64,000 nucleotides of DNA from JAKAGZ01 sp963748105 (GCA_963748105.1 CAVVHP010000011.1:248001-312000), one strand, 5' to 3'. Positions 10,116-19,561 are shown, counted from the first letter of the stretch. Notes: generated from the letters alone by a model not told the origin. A program made the numbers and translations.

Positions 10116-10790
10116 ATGGAAATATTAAGAACTGTAAATCTCGAAAAAACATACCAGGATAACGGAGTTCCTGTTCATGCTATTAAAGGAATTGACCTTC
10201 AAATTGAAACGGGAGAGTTTCTTGTAATTGCCGGGCCGTCAGGTTCAGGGAAAACAACACTCCTCAATTTACTGGGCGCGCTTGATAAGCCGACAAACGG
10301 GAGGGTTTTTTTCGAAAAGGAAGATCTGACGCAAAAAGATAAGAACCAGCTTTCGTCTCTCAGGCTTCACAAACTTGGATTCATTTTCCAGGCATATAAT
10401 TTAATTCCTGTTTTATCGGCAATGGAGAATATTGAATTCAGTATGATGCTGCTGGGAATAGCTGAAAAGGAAAGAGAAAACAAGGCGCTTGCGTTAATGG
10501 ATGAACTCGGAATAAAGGAACTCGCGCACAAAAGGCCAAATGAAATGAGCGGCGGACAGCAGCAGAGGGTTGCGGTGGCAAGAGCCATTGTAAATAATCC
10601 CGCGGTTGTACTTGCCGATGAGCCAACAGCAAATCTCGATTCGGTTACAGCAGGCCACCTCCTCGACCTTATGGAGCAGATGAACAGGGATAAAAACATT
10701 ACATTTATATTTTCATCACACGATAAACAGGTGATGGACCGTGCTAAAAGATTATTAATGCTAAAAGACGGGATTATAGAAAAATCCTGA
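10116..10790 (+). CDS. ABC transporter ATP-binding protein (LolD/MacB type)
   Basis: 224 residues with all ABC motifs: Walker A GPSGSGKTTLL, Q-loop FQAYNLIPVLSAMENIE, signature MSGGQQQRVAVARAI, Walker B VVLADEPTANLD and the switch His in SSHD. The spacing and the NLIP..SAMENIE segment are those of the LolD/MacB/FtsE branch that works with FtsX-fold permeases. Together with the two permeases at 6960 and 8219 it completes an inner-membrane mechanotransducing ABC transporter; the LolA-like protein and the outer-membrane barrel are its likely periplasmic and outer-membrane partners. Confidence 0.94.
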   Translation: MEILRTVNLEKTYQDNGVPVHAIKGIDLQIETGEFLVIAGPSGSGKTTLLNLLGALDKPTNGRVFFEKEDLTQKDKNQLSSLRLHKLGFIFQAYNLIPVLSAMENIEFSMMLLGIAEKERENKALALMDELGIKELAHKRPNEMSGGQQQRVAVARAIVNNPAVVLADEPTANLDSVTAGHLLDLMEQMNRDKNITFIFSSHDKQVMDRAKRLLMLKDGIIEKS

Positions 10791-10791
10791 T

Positions 10792-12096
10792 TTGATTATG
10801 GGAAAAGATTATTCGAGAGGATTTCTTAGAAAACAAAACTTGCCATTCCGATCCCGCTTTAGCGGGAGAGAAATCTTATTTATTGTAAAAAATTTCTCAG
10901 TCCCCCGACAAATCGGAGTCCTTCGAAATGACATTGCAATTTTATCTTCAGCTATCAAGATATTTTTGTTCATCATATTCATTACCTCTTTTTCAAACAC
11001 ATTTGCTCAGTATAATATCTCATTTTCAGGCTATGTTGTTGATATGCCGGTTTACACTTACAGCACTGACAAAACAAGCTCACTATTGCAAACCGAAAAT
11101 CAATTATTAAATCTTACAAGGCTAAGATTAAAACCACAGATATTTTTATGGTCGGGCGCGAGGATAAATATTGAATACGAGCTGGACGCAATCTTTGCTA
11201 AAAATGTTAATAGCAGTGAGTTAAACCAGGCAGCGCAAAACCGTCAGCTATTTAATTTGAAATGGAATATTTCTTCAGGGAATAAATATAGTCTAAGCCA
11301 TTATATTGACAGACTTTACTTCCGGCAGGGATTTGACTGGGGAAATATAATAATCGGAAGACAGCGCATCAGCTGGGGAACAGGGAGGATATGGAATCCT
11401 ACCGATCTTTTTAATCCTATAAACCCGGCAGATTTTAGTAAAATTGAAAAAGATGGTGCCGATGCTGTTTCTCTAACCTATTTTATGGGAAATTTTACTG
11501 ATCTCAATATAGTCTATAATCCGCAGAATAAATTCAAAAAGAATAATGCAGCATTCAGATTCAGAACAAATTACGAGACTTTTGATCTGGCATTGATTGG
11601 AGGCTACTTTGACAGAAGATATTTAGCGGGTTTTGATTTCGCAGGAAACCTGTGGGTTGCCGGTATTCGCGGTGAGGGGATTATCTCTATGGATAATAAT
11701 GACTTAAGTAAGAATTATACGAAACTTGTTTTTGGAATAGATAACCAGTTCTCATCAAAATTATATGCGTTAATTGAATATCAATATAATGGTGAAGGCA
11801 TAACAGATAAATATTCTTATGACTTAGCTGGCTTAGCTAAAGGAGAAATAATTAATCTCAACAGAAATTATTTGTTTATAAGCAGTAACTATATTTTTAC
11901 CCCCCTTATAACCGGAACAATTTCTAATAATATCGATATAAATGATGGAAGCGGGTTTGTGAATATTTCATGTTCTTATTCTTTGTCCGGTAATTCGGAC
12001 CTAACTTTTGGTAGTTTAATTACTTACGGAAAGGAATTTACAGAATACAGGTATTATCAAAACTCGTTTTATTTTCAGGCAGAATTATTTTTCTGA
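10792..12096 (+). CDS. Outer-membrane beta-barrel protein, 5' end carrying a repeat insertion
   Basis: The mature part (from about residue 73, after the signal KIFLFIIFITSFSNTFAQ) is rich in alternating beta strands, has a porin-like GRQRISWGTGRIWNPTDLFNPINP segment and ends in a terminal Phe, as expected for a BAM substrate. It resembles porin-like proteins that sit beside LolA-like/ABC lipid exporters. The open frame runs 57 residues further upstream, but that part is mostly translated from a 93-base palindromic repeat (10841-10933), so the native start was probably disrupted or replaced. Whether translation now begins at 10792 or at a TTG around 10966 cannot be decided by eye. Last gene of the TetR-controlled operon. 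Confidence 0.72.
   Translation: MIMGKDYSRGFLRKQNLPFRSRFSGREILFIVKNFSVPRQIGVLRNDIAILSSAIKIFLFIIFITSFSNTFAQYNISFSGYVVDMPVYTYSTDKTSSLLQTENQLLNLTRLRLKPQIFLWSGARINIEYELDAIFAKNVNSSELNQAAQNRQLFNLKWNISSGNKYSLSHYIDRLYFRQGFDWGNIIIGRQRISWGTGRIWNPTDLFNPINPADFSKIEKDGADAVSLTYFMGNFTDLNIVYNPQNKFKKNNAAFRFRTNYETFDLALIGGYFDRRYLAGFDFAGNLWVAGIRGEGIISMDNNDLSKNYTKLVFGIDNQFSSKLYALIEYQYNGEGITDKYSYDLAGLAKGEIINLNRNYLFISSNYIFTPLITGTISNNIDINDGSGFVNISCSYSLSGNSDLTFGSLITYGKEFTEYRYYQNSFYFQAELFF
10841..10933. mobile_element. MITE-like palindromic repeat in gene 5' end
   Basis: Terminal inverted repeats TGCCATTCCGA (10841-10851) and TCGAAATGACA (10923-10933) match in 9 of 11 positions. Inside are a perfect hairpin TCCCGCTTTAGCGGGA, a GAGAAAT...ATTTCTC pair and CCGACAAATCGG. 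The layout matches the CATTCCGA...TCGAAATGACA dispersed repeats I know from Bacteroidota/Ignavibacteria genomes. It lies inside the open frame of the outer-membrane protein. Confidence 0.65.
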
Positions 12097-12254
12097 AGAA
12101 GAGGTCTTTATAAATAATTGTATTGCATGTTTCATACTTATTGTTATTAATATAGTAGTGTATTAATGCGTTCCTTTTAATTATGCCGACTTATTTACTC
12201 CTGATGAATTATACTTAGGTTAAGGTGTGTTATTCAGAAACGCGGAGGGTTAAA

Positions 12255-12473
12255 ATGAATCAACAAAAAACAAAAAGTCCAGGTAATCAAAAAAACTGGC
12301 CCCGGTTTTTTGACGATGTTATGCGTATAGAAGAAATGGACATCGCTAAATTTGGAAAACCGATTGCAGTTAGCTCACCCTTTAAATATAAAATTGCCAG
12401 CCCTACATTAAAACAGAAAGAAAAAGGGAAAGAAGTTTTTGAGTCTACCTGTAGTGAGATTTGGATTGGTTAA
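12255..12473 (+). CDS. Small hypothetical protein
   Basis: 72 residues starting at an ATG preceded by a strong GGAGGG ribosome-binding site 7 bases upstream, which decides this start over the upstream alternative at 12225. The protein (MNQQKTKSPGNQKNWPRFFDDVMRIEEMDIAKFG...) is hydrophilic with no signal peptide or membrane helix and no family I recognise. It stands alone between the barrel protein and a convergent EamA gene. Confidence 0.45.
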   Translation: MNQQKTKSPGNQKNWPRFFDDVMRIEEMDIAKFGKPIAVSSPFKYKIASPTLKQKEKGKEVFESTCSEIWIG

Positions 12474-12528
12474 GTCAATCACGATTTATTCATTTCTATA
12501 ATTGGTGAATTAAATTCACAGCGGGTAA

Positions 12529-13434
12529 TTATGTCCCGCGCATTTTCACCCTTGAATCACTACCTTTCTTAACAGTATAAACCCCGACAAGTATAATAAC
12601 AGCAGCAATCAGAATTGTAAAATCTAGTTTTTCATCCAGTACCAGCCAGCCCAAAAACAGAGCTATTATCGGGTTTATATAAGCATAAGTTGAAACAAAA
12701 GATACCGGAAGATTTGCGACTGCGTAAATATAAGATCCGTACGCTATAAATGATCCGAATATTAGCAAGTAGAAAAATGCGAGCACACCGTTTTGTGTAA
12801 AATGTACAACGGAAACTTCACCAATTGATACACCAAGCATGGTTAATACAAGGCCGGCTATAGTCATCTGGAAGGCTGCACTCATTAATGGATGAACAGA
12901 AACCTTTTTATACTTTGAATAAAGCGTACCTGATGACCAGCAGAACACACCGAACAATAATCCTAAAATACCGATGAGGTACTGGGGGTTAAACAGAGCG
13001 GAAAAGTCTATTCCGAAAATTAAGGTGACACCCGAAAGTCCTAGCAAAACACCAAGCACAATTTTAAAATTTAATTTGGGTCCTGCGGGCAGCAAAGACT
13101 CCAGCCCGACAATCCAAAATGGTTCAGTAGAGATCAGCAGTGCGGTTAAACCACTCGGTACCCATTGTTCAGCGAAAACAACCAAGCCGTTTCCGCATCC
13201 GAGGAGTAAAATTCCAATAACTGCCAGATGTTTTATTTCTTTTTTCTCAGGTAACTTGTATCCCCGGAGTCTTAAAATTAGAATGAGTATCGGCCCGGCT
13301 ACTAGCCACCGTACTCCTGCAAATAAAACCGGTGGAAATGTCTCAACTCCAATTCTTATTGCAAGATAAGTAGTTCCCCAAATCAGGCATATAGCTGCCC
13401 AGGCAATGTAAGCTCGTAAATTTTCTTTTGGCAT
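12529..13434 (-). CDS. EamA/DMT-family transporter
   Basis: 301 residues with ten predicted membrane helices in two five-helix EamA repeats; ICLIWGTTYLAIRIGVETFPPVLFAGVRWL in the first repeat and STYAYINPIIALFLGWLVLDEKL in the second are typical of the YedA/RhaT drug-metabolite transporter branch. Exporter of small metabolites; substrate not predictable. It faces away from the Nudix gene at 13563, and a second, more distant EamA gene lies at 25430. Confidence 0.9.
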   Translation of the reverse strand: MPKENLRAYIAWAAICLIWGTTYLAIRIGVETFPPVLFAGVRWLVAGPILILILRLRGYKLPEKKEIKHLAVIGILLLGCGNGLVVFAEQWVPSGLTALLISTEPFWIVGLESLLPAGPKLNFKIVLGVLLGLSGVTLIFGIDFSALFNPQYLIGILGLLFGVFCWSSGTLYSKYKKVSVHPLMSAAFQMTIAGLVLTMLGVSIGEVSVVHFTQNGVLAFFYLLIFGSFIAYGSYIYAVANLPVSFVSTYAYINPIIALFLGWLVLDEKLDFTILIAAVIILVGVYTVKKGSDSRVKMRGT

Positions 13435-13562
13435 TATAAATCAATTATTAGGAAGGTCAAAAATAATGAAATTAAATATCAATTCAGAAATTATTATTTA
13501 TGTAATACCATATTTGTATTTTAGTATAATACAAAGCCAACATTAATGATTAAATAGATGCA

Positions 13563-14231
13563 ATGAAGAATAATCAGCTAAATGAATTTGTTAAAAAGCT
13601 CCCAAAAACTCCCGGCATAATCGGGAAGGACGAATATTTTAATTCTGCGGTTTTAATACCACTGGTATTTATAGATAACAAATATCACTTCCTTTTTGAA
13701 AAACGATCAGCATCAATCAGGCAGGGCGGAGAAATCTGTTTCCCCGGTGGTGAATTTGATGAAAAGACGGATAAAGATTTTCTGGAAACTGCGATTAGGG
13801 AAACAGAAGAGGAGCTTGGTCTGGATCGCAAACAGATTAAAATACTTGGTACTATGCATACTTTTCTGGGACCTATGGGCGTAACGGTTGATTCATTTGT
13901 TGCTTTGTTTGATATAAAAAATATAGGTGACCTAAACTTTGATAAGAATGAAGTAGAAAAAGTATTTACTGTGCCTGTTTCATTCTTTGCAGAGAATCCG
14001 CCGGATGAATATAAAATAAGACTTGAAATGCATTCACATTACGTGAACGACAAAGGAGAGAAAATAGATTTATTCCCGGTTGAACAGATTGGTCTTCCTG
14101 CCAAATATTCAAAACCACGATCCGGGAAAAGCCATAAAGTATATGTTTACCAGACAAAACCAGATATAATCTGGGGAATAACCGCAGCATTGATTCGTGA
14201 AGTTATCAGTAAAATTAATTCAGATTTATAG
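13563..14231 (+). CDS. Nudix hydrolase, CoA-pyrophosphatase type
   Basis: 222 residues. The Nudix box GGEFDEKTDKDFLETAIRETEEELGL fits GX5EX7REUXEEXGU, preceded by the CoA-pyrophosphatase (NUDT7/YeaB) hallmark KRSASIRQGGEICFPGG. The family splits CoA into phosphopantetheine and 3',5'-ADP, needing Mg2+. The 3' end overlaps the convergent DUF493 gene by 6 bases. Confidence 0.88.
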   Translation: MKNNQLNEFVKKLPKTPGIIGKDEYFNSAVLIPLVFIDNKYHFLFEKRSASIRQGGEICFPGGEFDEKTDKDFLETAIRETEEELGLDRKQIKILGTMHTFLGPMGVTVDSFVALFDIKNIGDLNFDKNEVEKVFTVPVSFFAENPPDEYKIRLEMHSHYVNDKGEKIDLFPVEQIGLPAKYSKPRSGKSHKVYVYQTKPDIIWGITAALIREVISKINSDL

Positions 14232-14492
14232 GACCATAATTATATCCGGATTCTTCTCCAGTTTTTCATAGACTAAATCTCTTGCTGCTTCAGATGAAAC
14301 TATTACTTTCAAATTCAGGCTGAAGTATTTTTCATTTTTGCTTACATTTGACGGAGTAATTTCATATTCAAGATTAAGAGATGACTCTTCAACCGCTGCT
14401 ATTAGTTTATCCAGATTATGCCCGATTATCTTGTAAGACCATTCACAGGGGTATTTTATCTCAGGCCGTTCGCTATTTGAATCAAGTATCAT
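14226..14492 (-). CDS. DUF493 (YbeD-like) small protein
   Basis: 88 residues, matching DUF493 in length and in CEWSYKIIGHNLDKLIAAVEE ... SLNLKVIVSSEAARDLVYEKLEKNPDIIMVL. The family has an ACT-like fold of uncertain function; E. coli YbeD sits by lipoyl synthesis genes, but no such genes are here. Overlaps the convergent Nudix gene at the 3' end. Confidence 0.85.
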   Translation of the reverse strand: MILDSNSERPEIKYPCEWSYKIIGHNLDKLIAAVEESSLNLEYEITPSNVSKNEKYFSLNLKVIVSSEAARDLVYEKLEKNPDIIMVL

Positions 14493-14687
14493 TTTCTTCC
14501 AATTTAGTCCGTTTTTATCTCTTTTTCGACAATAATTTTCCCTTCATAGTAAGTTTTAGACAATAAAATGGGGCGAAGTTCGTATATTTAATGTTACAAA
14601 ATTTCTTTTTATGATGTGAATTCAGGACTATTAATATGAATAATAAATTAGCAAGAAAATTTTAACAAAAAGTTTCAGGAGTTTCAA

Positions 14688-15983
14688 ATGACAGAAATAG
14701 TTGATGTAATAGCAAGGGAGATACTTGATTCAAGAGGAAACCCGACATTAGAAGTAGAAGTTTTACTTGAGAGCGGAGTTATTGGAAGAGCAGCCGTGCC
14801 AAGCGGTGCTTCTACAGGTGAGCACGAAGCTGTAGAGTTGAGAGACGGCGATAAAAATCGTTACGGCGGCAAAGGTGTTCTAAAAGCTGTTGATAACGTA
14901 AATGAAAAAATAGCTGATGACATAATTGAAATGGATGCAGCCGAACAAGTTGAATTAGATAATTATCTTATTTCGCTTGATGGTACCCCGAACAAATCAG
15001 TTCTCGGTGCAAACGCAATACTTGGTGTTTCACTCGCCTGCGCAAAAGCCGCTGCTGAAACTCTTGAACTACCGCTTTACAGGTATATTGGCGGAGTAAA
15101 TGCAAAAACTTTACCGGTACCTATGATGAATATTTTGAACGGTGGAAAGCACGCTGATAATAATGTAGACTTTCAGGAATTTATGATAATGCCTTTCGGC
15201 GCTCCAAGTTTTGCGGAAGCGCTAAGAATGGGAGCTGAAACATTCCATTCTTTGAAATCTGTTCTTTCTAAAAAGGGGTATAATACTGCAGTCGGTGATG
15301 AAGGTGGTTTTGCTCCGGATTTGAAATCCAATGAAGAAGCTATTGAAGTAATTCTCGAGGCAATTGAAAAAGTCGGATTAAAAACCGGTACTGACATTGG
15401 AATAGCGCTCGATCCTGCAGCAAGCGAATTCTTTTTAAAAGACAAAAATGCTTATCATCTTTTCAAATCTAAACCCAAAGAAATTATAAGTGTAGAAAAA
15501 ATGGTTGACTATTGGGCAAACTGGGCAAAACAGTATCCGATAGTTTCACTTGAAGATGCTTTAGCTGAAGATGACTGGGACGGATGGCAATTATTAACAG
15601 ATAAACTTGGAGATAAAATTCAGCTTGTCGGCGATGATATTTTCGTAACAAATACTGAAAGACTTGCACGTGGAATTGAAAAAGGTGTGGCCAACTCTAT
15701 TCTTATTAAAGTTAACCAGATTGGTACGTTGACCGAAACACTGGATGCTATTGAAATGGCAAAGAGAGCCGGTTACACTAATGTTATCAGTCACAGATCC
15801 GGTGAGACTGAAGATACAACTATTGCCGATATTGCTGTTGCAACCAATGCCGGCCAAATTAAAACCGGTTCGCTTTCAAGAACGGACAGAATTGCTAAAT
15901 ATAACCAGTTGCTGAGAATTGAAGAAGATTTATTTGAAGGGGCAATCTTTCCCGGACTCAGTGCGCTGAATTATAATTCTTAA
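14688..15983 (+). CDS. eno: Enolase
   Basis: 431 residues, full length. Interconverts 2-phosphoglycerate and phosphoenolpyruvate in glycolysis. Visible hallmarks: SGASTGEHEAVELRDGD substrate loop, metal ligands in LDPAASEFF, SLEDALAEDDWDGW and VGDDIFVTN, the catalytic Lys region ILIKVNQIGTLTE and the SHRSGETEDT signature. The ATG is preceded by AGGAG at 7 bases. A rho-independent terminator follows at 15995, so it is probably transcribed alone. Confidence 0.98.
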   Translation: MTEIVDVIAREILDSRGNPTLEVEVLLESGVIGRAAVPSGASTGEHEAVELRDGDKNRYGGKGVLKAVDNVNEKIADDIIEMDAAEQVELDNYLISLDGTPNKSVLGANAILGVSLACAKAAAETLELPLYRYIGGVNAKTLPVPMMNILNGGKHADNNVDFQEFMIMPFGAPSFAEALRMGAETFHSLKSVLSKKGYNTAVGDEGGFAPDLKSNEEAIEVILEAIEKVGLKTGTDIGIALDPAASEFFLKDKNAYHLFKSKPKEIISVEKMVDYWANWAKQYPIVSLEDALAEDDWDGWQLLTDKLGDKIQLVGDDIFVTNTERLARGIEKGVANSILIKVNQIGTLTETLDAIEMAKRAGYTNVISHRSGETEDTTIADIAVATNAGQIKTGSLSRTDRIAKYNQLLRIEEDLFEGAIFPGLSALNYNS

Positions 15984-15994
15984 TTGTTTAATAT

Positions 15995-16026
15995 TCCCGG
16001 TTGGATTTTCCGGCCGGGATTTTTTT
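15995..16026 (+). terminator. Rho-independent terminator of eno
   Basis: Stem CCCGGTTGG / CCGGCCGGG with an ATTTT loop, followed by a run of seven T residues; lies 12 bases after the enolase stop. Confidence 0.85.
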
Positions 16027-16056
16027 CCGAAATAAAAAATACTCAGGGGTAATAAA

Positions 16057-17439
16057 ATGCCTGCTAATGCACTACAGAATTGTGAAAACATAATTAAAAA
16101 AAATAAAATTGAAGTTATTGATCTTAAATGTATCGACCTTACCGGGCGACTGCATCACATATCACTGCCGGTTTATCCGGGAATTCTTCCAAAATTAATG
16201 AAATACGGCGTAGGATTCGATGGCTCCAGTTATGGTTTCCTGAAAGTAGAGAACAGTGATATGATATTGATTCCTGATTTGAACACCGCTGTTATTGATC
16301 CTTTCCGTGATGCGCCGACTCTCAGTTTCTATTCTCATATAGTTTTAACTGATGGTAAACATACGCCTTATGCACAAGATGCAAGGTTACTGGCAAAAAA
16401 AGCCGAGGCTCTTCTGAAAAAAACTACGGGAGCCGATAAAAGCTGGTGGGGGCCGGAATTTGAATTTTACATTTTTTCAAACGTTGAATACGACACAAGA
16501 ACTTCAAAATCATATTATAAAGTTGAACACGAGGAAGAATTTTATAAAAAAGCTTATCACGCTGCCAACCCGTTTGATGTTTATGATGATTTCCGTGATG
16601 AAGCATGTAAGATAATGAAGAAATTCGGAATCAATGTGAAGTATCATCATCACGAAGTTGGTGAAAGAGGACAGCAGGAGATTGAAACATATTTTTCTGA
16701 CCTGTTAACAACCGCTGATAATATAATATCAGCAAAATATGTGTTGTTTAATTTTGCGCGTCAAAGAGATCTGTTCATTACATTTATGCCCAAACCGATG
16801 TATCACCAGGCAGGAAACGGCCTTCATCTGCATTTGTATCTTACTAAAAAAGGGAAAAATGCGTTTTATAAAAAAGGCGAATACGGAAACATTAATGAAC
16901 TTGGCAGATTTTTTATCGGGGGAATGCTGAAACACGGACCCGCACTTTCTGCTTTCACTAATCCGAGTACGAATTCTTATAAAAGACTTGTACCCGGATT
17001 TGAAGCACCGGTTGCCTTAACTTACGGGCAGGGAAACCGTGCATCGGCAATAAGGATTCCGAAATATGTTTCTAATCCTGACGAAACCAGGTTTGAGTAT
17101 CGTCCCCCGGATGCTACCGCAAACCCGTATCTGGCACAGGTTGCCATGCTGCTCGCGGGAATAGATGGAGTAGTTAATAAGATTGATCCTGTAAAAGAAG
17201 GCTTTGGCCCTTATGATAAAAATTTCCTGGATGATAAGAATAACGAAACAATTCAATTTCTACCAAGAAATCTTACAGAGGCTTTGGATGCATTGGCACT
17301 CGACAGTGACTTCCTGAAGCGTGGTAATATTTTTACTGACGGACTTCTTGAGCATTGGGTTAAGTTGAAACAGGAAGAGATTATGTCGATAGGAACTATG
17401 CCTCACCCGTTTGAATACAAAATGTATTTTAATTTGTAA
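16057..17439 (+). CDS. glnA: Type I glutamine synthetase
   Basis: 460 residues. Makes glutamine from glutamate, ammonia and ATP. N-terminal beta-grasp domain contains the VGFDGSSYGFLKVENSDMILIPD signature; the catalytic domain has WWGPEFEFYIF (metal Glu), HHHEVGERGQQEI, GNGLHLHLYL, NSYKRLVPGFEAP (Lys/Arg substrate loop) and the R-rich NRASAIRIP and RFEYRPPDATANPYLA. I do not see the usual NLYDLP adenylylation site: the corresponding region reads FLPRNLTEAL, so control by GlnE-type adenylylation is unlikely. A short hairpin at 17484-17512 may end the transcript. Confidence 0.95.
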   Translation: MPANALQNCENIIKKNKIEVIDLKCIDLTGRLHHISLPVYPGILPKLMKYGVGFDGSSYGFLKVENSDMILIPDLNTAVIDPFRDAPTLSFYSHIVLTDGKHTPYAQDARLLAKKAEALLKKTTGADKSWWGPEFEFYIFSNVEYDTRTSKSYYKVEHEEEFYKKAYHAANPFDVYDDFRDEACKIMKKFGINVKYHHHEVGERGQQEIETYFSDLLTTADNIISAKYVLFNFARQRDLFITFMPKPMYHQAGNGLHLHLYLTKKGKNAFYKKGEYGNINELGRFFIGGMLKHGPALSAFTNPSTNSYKRLVPGFEAPVALTYGQGNRASAIRIPKYVSNPDETRFEYRPPDATANPYLAQVAMLLAGIDGVVNKIDPVKEGFGPYDKNFLDDKNNETIQFLPRNLTEALDALALDSDFLKRGNIFTDGLLEHWVKLKQEEIMSIGTMPHPFEYKMYFNL

Positions 17440-17528
17440 TTTTTTTCTAATATAACAGATTAAATTTATTTTGGTTAATAACAAGACCCATCAGAGAAAT
17501 TGCGATGGGCTTCAATTAAAGTTATAAG

Positions 17529-17811
17529 CTACTTTATCAGCATTAATTTTTTTGTATCAACAAACCTATTTTTCCCATCCATTGATAATGCGACAATCCT
17601 GTAAAAACAATTCCCCGAGTAAGGTTAGCTGCATTGAAATTTACCAGATGAAAACTTTTTCATTCTGTTGTGATAATAAATGAATTTCCACTGTCCTAAT
17701 AGATTAAATAGCTTTTTCGTTGCTTTGCCTTCCGAGAGTATAGAATAACGAATTATGATACTAGGGGTAAATGGAATGGGATAGTCTTTTAACATATGAT
17801 AATTGTTGGGG
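17529..17811 (-). pseudogene. Decayed remnant of a T9SS-exported protein (sorting domain only)
   Basis: Read on the minus strand with at least two frame changes the stretch gives PNNYHMLKDYPIPFTPSIII, RYSILSEGKATKKLFNLLGQ, then VNFNAANLTRGIV and FYRIVALSMDGKNRFVDTKKLMLIK with a stop at 17529. This is unmistakably the C-terminal sorting domain (consensus NYPNPFNPST...LLGQ...FNAANLTSGIYFYRI...KKMMLIK), with changed residues as well as shifts, so it is genuine decay. The body of the gene upstream on the minus strand (17812-18240) is no longer recognisable. Confidence 0.72.
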
Positions 17812-18240
17812 TTTTATAAAAATTGTCATTAACTGAAGTTGCATTACTATGGTAATGTAAAATAGACTCGCCTTCCCCATTAGCTTAGCCAGCGGTTAAA
17901 GAAGTATAATAAACCAAACTAAACTTAAATTTAATGATGAGTATCTTAAAGAATTGTCTTTTTTTCTGTTTCCCTTGCCTTTTTAGCCTCAATAAATTAA
18001 TTTTTAATTTGTATAGCAACAATCACACTACCGATAATGACACTTTTGCCGCCTATCTGAAAAGCTTACTCAGAATTATTGAATTGAGTGAGAGATTTTT
18101 AGCTATAGATACGACTAGATGCGTAGTCTTTTCTTAAAATAATATATCCCGAGATATTCTTTACTGCATTTTTTATATAATTAAAGTAAATTTAAGTGAG
18201 GATTATTTTACTAAAATAAAAAGATCAAGATAAAATAACG
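17812..18240. other. Gene-poor stretch
   Basis: Apart from the T9SS remnant next to it, this AT-rich stretch holds only a 67-codon open frame (17934-18137) without recognisable family, start signal or neighbour. Probably eroded DNA from the lost gene. Confidence 0.4.
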
Positions 18241-19308
18241 ATGTTGGAAAAAGCCACATTATTTTTTACTAAGCTGTATATTAAGTTTGCTGTTTTATTT
18301 ATCTTTCTAAAAAAGGAGAAAATTTATGGGGATAAAAGTTTAAGTCTTAAAAAGCTACGTTTATTGGCCAGGGGATTTTACAGCGCCCATCCTATTCAAT
18401 ATAATTACCAAAAATATAAATATTCAGATTATATCTCAGATCTTGAGAACATAAAATTAACTTATTTAAATCACCCTTATAGTAGATTGTTAACAAACAA
18501 ATTTGTTTTTTCTAATTTCTTTGATAGTTACTTTAGAACACCGGTATGTTATTGCATAATAAACCGGACCAACATTGAGCCAATAAATAATGCCCCAAAA
18601 ATAAATTCTATTCCTTCACTTTTTGAATTTTTTTCTCGAAAAAAAATTATTTTAAAGCCTATATCTGGCGCTCGCGGACAAGGAATATACTTAATTGAAA
18701 ACAGCGGACTAAATGATTTTAAATTAAATAAAAAAGTGATTACTCGCGAAGAACTTCAGAATTTTTTTATGACACTCGATAATTATTTAGTTTGTGAGTT
18801 CATCGAACAAGGTATTTTTTCTAAGCAATTCTTTCCTGATTCAACGAATACAATAAGAATAACTACACTTTGTGATCCATTAATTTCTTCTGCATTTGTT
18901 CCATATAGTCTGATGAGATTTGGACGGTTAAAATCGATTCCTGCAGATAATACGGCTATTGGGGGGATATTTGCGCTAATAAATATGGATACAGGAGAGC
19001 TTATGGAGGCAGTAGAAATAATTGGAAAAGGCAAAATTAGATTTCATTCAGCTCATCCTGATACTGGGGTTTTAATTAAAGGGGTTACCATACCCCATTG
19101 GGGTAAACTTTTAGATAGCATCAAGAATAGTGCTACTATAATAAAGCCAATAATAAAAATAGTTGGATGGGATATTATATTGACAAATGATTCATTTGTT
19201 GTAATTGAGGGAAACAATGGACCAGATCTATTTATGCAGGGGCTTAATTATCCCCTTACAAAAAATCCGGATGTGTTAGAATTTCTTAAACACTATAAAA
19301 TCAGATAA
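18241..19308 (+). CDS. Sugar-transfer-associated ATP-grasp protein
   Basis: 355 residues. A short N-terminal segment with a hydrophobic stretch (LYIKFAVLFIFL) is followed by an ATP-grasp domain: KPISGARGQGIYLIE (ATP-binding Lys and glycine loop), YLVCEFIEQ hinge, NTIRITTL, and the metal-binding end VVIEGNNGPDLFMQ. This pattern fits the ATPgrasp_ST (sugar-transfer-associated) family, usually found in polysaccharide loci, where it is thought to ligate a carboxylate to an amine. Codon and base composition are visibly more AT-rich than the flanking enolase/glnA genes. A second ATP-grasp gene follows after 250 bases, suggesting a shared pathway. Confidence 0.75.
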   Translation: MLEKATLFFTKLYIKFAVLFIFLKKEKIYGDKSLSLKKLRLLARGFYSAHPIQYNYQKYKYSDYISDLENIKLTYLNHPYSRLLTNKFVFSNFFDSYFRTPVCYCIINRTNIEPINNAPKINSIPSLFEFFSRKKIILKPISGARGQGIYLIENSGLNDFKLNKKVITREELQNFFMTLDNYLVCEFIEQGIFSKQFFPDSTNTIRITTLCDPLISSAFVPYSLMRFGRLKSIPADNTAIGGIFALINMDTGELMEAVEIIGKGKIRFHSAHPDTGVLIKGVTIPHWGKLLDSIKNSATIIKPIIKIVGWDIILTNDSFVVIEGNNGPDLFMQGLNYPLTKNPDVLEFLKHYKIR

Positions 19309-19561
19309 AATATAAGATGACATAATTGCAAACAAGAATTTGTTTTATCTTATAGACTTCAATTGTAGTCACTCGTGGGTACATTGACATATTAGGAAAG
19401 TTGCAACTATTGGACTAAACAATTACTTTATAGGGGGAAGCTAAAGAACTATGTTTTTATAATAAGTGAACCCTTGTTTGCGTCCGCTCTTTTAGGGGAA
19501 CCCACCAATTATAGTTATATTACGTTTGATCTACTAAAATAATAAATTATTGCCAGATAAT

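Noticed and set aside
10367..10699. 110-residue minus-strand open frame
   Set aside because: Entirely antisense to the strongly conserved ABC ATPase gene.
17934..18137. 67-residue open frame in the glnA-ATP-grasp gap
   Set aside because: No ribosome-binding site, family or conserved neighbour; lies in eroded AT-rich DNA.
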